34,976 bases of DNA from Gemmatimonadaceae bacterium (GTDB taxonomy: Bacteria > Latescibacterota > UBA2968 > UBA8231): NCBI GenBank assembly GCA_002726335.1, contig PBSR01000124.1, positions 1-34,976 on the forward strand, read 5' to 3'. The notes under the pieces are model-generated. The model did no database searches. It was not told the origin of the DNA and was given only the letters and a program-made list of their open reading frames with translations. How positions within the stretch are numbered: position 1 is the stretch's first letter; each line of letters opens with the position of its first letter. A program made the translations under genes and the position numbers. This document shows, piece after piece, positions 33,061-34,976 of this stretch.

Positions 33061-33867
33061 CTACGCGGCGCCCGTCGGGGGCCAGTCGTGGCAGCCGCGG
33101 AAGGGCATGTGCTCACCGTCGACGTATGGCGGCCACGGCAGATATTCGTTGACGCCCGCCACCGGCTGACCACGCAGCAGAAACGCACTCGGCCAGCGCC
33201 TCTCGTCGGAGACGATGCGAGTTGAGGTGGGAATGTAGCGGATCGTGAGGCCGCATCGACGCAGCGTCGATGTGTTGGCGTTGGAGCCGTGCACGATGTT
33301 CGGATGATGTACCGATACATCCCCTGGCTGCAAGACGATATCGATGGCGCGTTCGGCGTCCACCTTGTCATCTTCCATGGCCGATCCCAGTACGTTCTGT
33401 CCCCCTGGTGTGGGATGCATCTGCTGCAGGTCCATCACCTGTGTGCCGGGGATCACATACATGCAGCCATTCTCCGGCACCGACGGATCGATGGCCAGCC
33501 ACAGAGTCACCACGTCCATCGGTTCCAGCGGCCAGTAGGCGCCGTCCTGGTGCCACAACACGGGCCGCCCGTCACCGGGCGGCTTGGAGATGTAGTGCGA
33601 GGCGAACAGGGCCACGTCGTCGCCGACGTACTCCGCCGCTACATCGACGAGTCGGGCGTCGGCCACGAGCCGCACCCAGAAGGGATCATCCGTCATCAGG
33701 TTGTTGTGCAGTTGTTCGGGACGGAGTCCCGGGTTCTCTTGCAGCAACCAGTCCACATGGGCGCTGACTTCGGCTACCAGATCCGGATCAATGACACTGC
33801 GGTAGGTGGCATAGCCTTCACTTTCGTACTGAGTTCGTTCGACGCTGCGGGTTCGACACGATGACAT
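33061..33867 (-). CDS. Phytanoyl-CoA dioxygenase (PhyH)-family protein
   Basis: A 268-residue Fe(II)/2-oxoglutarate-dependent dioxygenase. Iron ligands are visible as H106 and D108 in VLWHQDGAYW and H193 in NIVHGSNANTS, with an Arg for 2-oxoglutarate in RRCGLTIRY (R204 or R210). The ATG at 33867 is preferred over the frame opening at 33909, because the extra residues are basic and unconserved and would run into the upstream small ORF. PhyH proteins of marine bacteria hydroxylate varied small molecules; phytanoyl-CoA itself is only one case. It is the last of a minus-strand run after two coiled-coil membrane proteins. Its substrate is unknown. Confidence 0.87.
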   Translation of the reverse strand: MSSCRTRSVERTQYESEGYATYRSVIDPDLVAEVSAHVDWLLQENPGLRPEQLHNNLMTDDPFWVRLVADARLVDVAAEYVGDDVALFASHYISKPPGDGRPVLWHQDGAYWPLEPMDVVTLWLAIDPSVPENGCMYVIPGTQVMDLQQMHPTPGGQNVLGSAMEDDKVDAERAIDIVLQPGDVSVHHPNIVHGSNANTSTLRRCGLTIRYIPTSTRIVSDERRWPSAFLLRGQPVAGVNEYLPWPPYVDGEHMPFRGCHDWPPTGAA

Positions 33868-33883
33868 GGCGGGTCCCCGACCC

Positions 33884-33961
33884 CTACTCGGTGTCTTCGC
33901 CATCGGCATCTGCCGGGGCTTCGCCCAGCATGACCCCGATCTCTTCGAGGCGCTCCTGCAT
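33884..33961 (-). CDS. 25-codon acidic ORF in frame with the upstream coiled-coil gene
   Basis: MQERLEEIGVMLGEAPADAD continues to an acidic end and TAG. The frame is the same as that of the gene at 33989-34195, separated only by its TAG stop and nine sense codons (QSLDRGCGT). It reads as the natural C-terminal tail of that coiled-coil protein, or as a separate small peptide. No strong ribosome binding site precedes its ATG. Confidence 0.4.
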   Translation of the reverse strand: MQERLEEIGVMLGEAPADADGEDTE

Positions 33962-33988
33962 GGTGCCGCAACCGCGGTCGAGGGACTG

Positions 33989-34195
33989 CTACCTGCGGTC
34001 TGCCCGCATGAGCGCGTCGGCGATCTGTGCCACCATCAATTCCACCTCGTCCCGCCGTTCGGCAAGGCGCTTCTCTTCCGAGATCAGACCGAGCAGCTCC
34101 GCCCGCAGGCGGCTGATGCGGAACTGCGTCTGGTCTCGCACCACGAGGTTGACGATGATGAGCGCTACGCCGCCGATGAGAAGTCCTTCGAGCAC
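33989..34195 (-). CDS. Small membrane-anchored coiled-coil protein, possibly truncated
   Basis: A 68-residue protein with one N-terminal helix (LIGGVALIIVNLVV) and a charged coiled coil (RISRLRAELLGLISEEKRLA). The GTG start at 34195 lies 3 bases after the stop of the larger coiled-coil gene, so the two are likely coupled and may form a complex. The TAG at 33989-33991 is followed in frame by 34 more sense codons before the next stop, which suggests a nonsense mutation or readthrough. No known family is recognised. Confidence 0.6.
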   Translation of the reverse strand: MLEGLLIGGVALIIVNLVVRDQTQFRISRLRAELLGLISEEKRLAERRDEVELMVAQIADALMRADRR

Positions 34196-34198
34196 CGG

Positions 34199-34813
34199 CT
34201 AGTTCTTTTTTTCGCCAACCGCCGGGGCGCGCCGCAGCTTCGATTCGAGCAGAGACAGCGTTCGTCGCACGACCTCAACATCGCGTTGCAGGCTCAGTCG
34301 ATGTCCGTCCACCTCGGCCCGGATGAAATCCTGGGCCTCGCGGATCTTGTCCTCCGGAGTGTCCTCGGCGTCAACCTTGCCGGCATCCTCATCGCCGTCC
34401 TCGATGACGTCCTCCTTTTCGGCCGCAGCGGCTCCCCCTTCACCGAACACCTGGCGTTCGAGTCGCAGCAACTCTTCGCGAAGTTCTTCGGCCCGCTTGG
34501 CCAGAGCCTGCAGTTCGGTCGTGAAGTCGGCGATCTGTTCGGTGGCGACGCCCTGGATGCCACCCATGGCATCCTGCATCGCCGTGGCATGGGCCCGGAT
34601 CCGACGCCGAAAAGGATCCTGCTTGGTTCGCAGGTCGCTGGCGCGCTTCTGGTAGCTGAGCAGAAGTTCGGCGAGCACGGCGATGAGCCCGACGACGACG
34701 ACTGCGAAAACCCATATCACGGTGCGTGTCCGGGTCCGTTGGGATTGGGAGTAGGAGTGGGAGTGCGTTTGGGAGAGTGGCTTAGAGGTAACGGCTGGGA
34801 GCCGACGCGTCAA
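34199..34813 (-). CDS. Membrane-anchored coiled-coil protein, unknown
   Basis: A 204-residue protein. After a short Ser/His/Thr/Arg-rich leader comes one membrane helix (VIWVFAVVVVGLIAVLAELL, about 32-51). A long coiled coil follows (about 52-125), then an acidic linker rich in D and E (about 133-155) and a second helical stretch (about 157-193). The TTG start at 34813 is 19 bases after the upstream partial gene. A GTG at 34720, right before the membrane helix, is an equally good start and would remove the low-complexity leader. No family is recognised; the layout suits an envelope or cytoskeletal scaffold. It is coupled to the small coiled-coil gene downstream. Confidence 0.6.
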   Translation of the reverse strand: MTRRLPAVTSKPLSQTHSHSYSQSQRTRTRTVIWVFAVVVVGLIAVLAELLLSYQKRASDLRTKQDPFRRRIRAHATAMQDAMGGIQGVATEQIADFTTELQALAKRAEELREELLRLERQVFGEGGAAAAEKEDVIEDGDEDAGKVDAEDTPEDKIREAQDFIRAEVDGHRLSLQRDVEVVRRTLSLLESKLRRAPAVGEKKN

Positions 34814-34832
34814 GACCGCCTGCGGGTCACCT

Positions 34833-34976
34833 CTACTGTGGCAGATCTGTGGCGTCAGGAACCAGCCGTCGTGTGGCCACCTCCGGATAGACCAGAGGCA
34901 GCGACCACGTCATACGGCGCTCGGCAACGTCTCCGAAGCCTTCGATCACGAGGGACAACTCCGTCGCGCTGTCACC
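34833..34976 (-). CDS. C-terminal end of an unidentified gene (continues beyond window)
   Basis: The minus strand is open from the window edge to a TAG at 34833-34835, 47 codons reading in part SLVIEGFGDVAERRMTWSLP and ending in ATDLPQ. The composition is protein-like and the stop lies 19 bases before the next gene in the same direction, so this is probably the 3' end of an upstream operon member. The fragment is too short to assign. Confidence 0.5.
   Translation of the reverse strand, partial: GDSATELSLVIEGFGDVAERRMTWSLPLVYPEVATRRLVPDATDLPQ

Overview
The window is GC-rich bacterial DNA, densely packed with genes on both strands. I see no rRNA, tRNA, CRISPR array, transposase or phage gene. 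Its content is enolase-superfamily sugar-acid enzymes, repeated Gfo/Idh/MocA oxidoreductases, a UxuA-type mannonate dehydratase, an M81/MlrC peptidase-like protein, phytanoyl-CoA dioxygenases, a sulfatase, a heparinase II/III-like lyase, a sialidase-like propeller and an SSS symporter. This mix is typical of uncultured marine or sponge-associated heterotrophs such as Latescibacterota, Poribacteria and Planctomycetota-like lineages. I lean to Latescibacterota, by impression only, because no phylogenetic marker is present apart from GAPDH.

Layout. (1) 1-2199: the 3' part of a large polytopic membrane protein. (2) 2259-7389, plus strand: a tightly coupled cassette of a galactonate-dehydratase-like enolase, two overlapping Gfo/Idh/MocA genes (the second with a degenerate nucleotide-binding motif) and a sodium:solute symporter, facing a convergent heparinase-like lyase (7410-9347). 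(3) 9349-13988: an ion block, with a ClC protein plus CBS domains divergent from trkA-trkH. (4) about 13985-17024: a membrane-anchored PQQ-type propeller, a second enolase-superfamily protein with an odd metal site, and a small membrane protein. (5) 17054-22927: a sialidase-like protein divergent from a plus-strand run of mannonate dehydratase, MlrC-like protein and two more Gfo/Idh/MocA oxidoreductases. (6) 22909-25520: a secreted purple-acid-phosphatase-like protein divergent from a conserved uncharacterised protein, with a perfect 17-bp palindrome between them. (7) 31387 down to 25530, minus strand: gap, a SUMF1-like membrane protein, a DtxR-like regulator, an SBF/SLC10-like transporter, a sulfatase and a spermidine-synthase-like protein, probably one or two operons. 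(8) 31610-33057: a PhyH-like fragment overlapping an Ldh-family dehydrogenase. (9) 34976 down to 33061, minus strand: a partial gene, two coiled-coil membrane proteins (one with an in-frame amber codon) and a phytanoyl-CoA dioxygenase.

How the genes fit together (inference). The lyase, sulfatase and sialidase-like protein show no signal peptide, while symporters sit beside them. This suggests import of sulfated or uronic-acid-containing oligosaccharides or sugar acids, followed by cytoplasmic desulfation, cleavage, oxidation and dehydration into central metabolism (gap). The ClC/Trk block would serve K+ and Cl- balance in a saline habitat. No single textbook system is present. The most unusual signals are the paired normal and degenerate Gfo/Idh genes, the enolase with His in place of the third metal-binding Glu, the DtxR-like regulator with a four-Cys tail, the SUMF1 protein without catalytic cysteines beside a formylglycine-type sulfatase, and the amber-interrupted coiled-coil gene.
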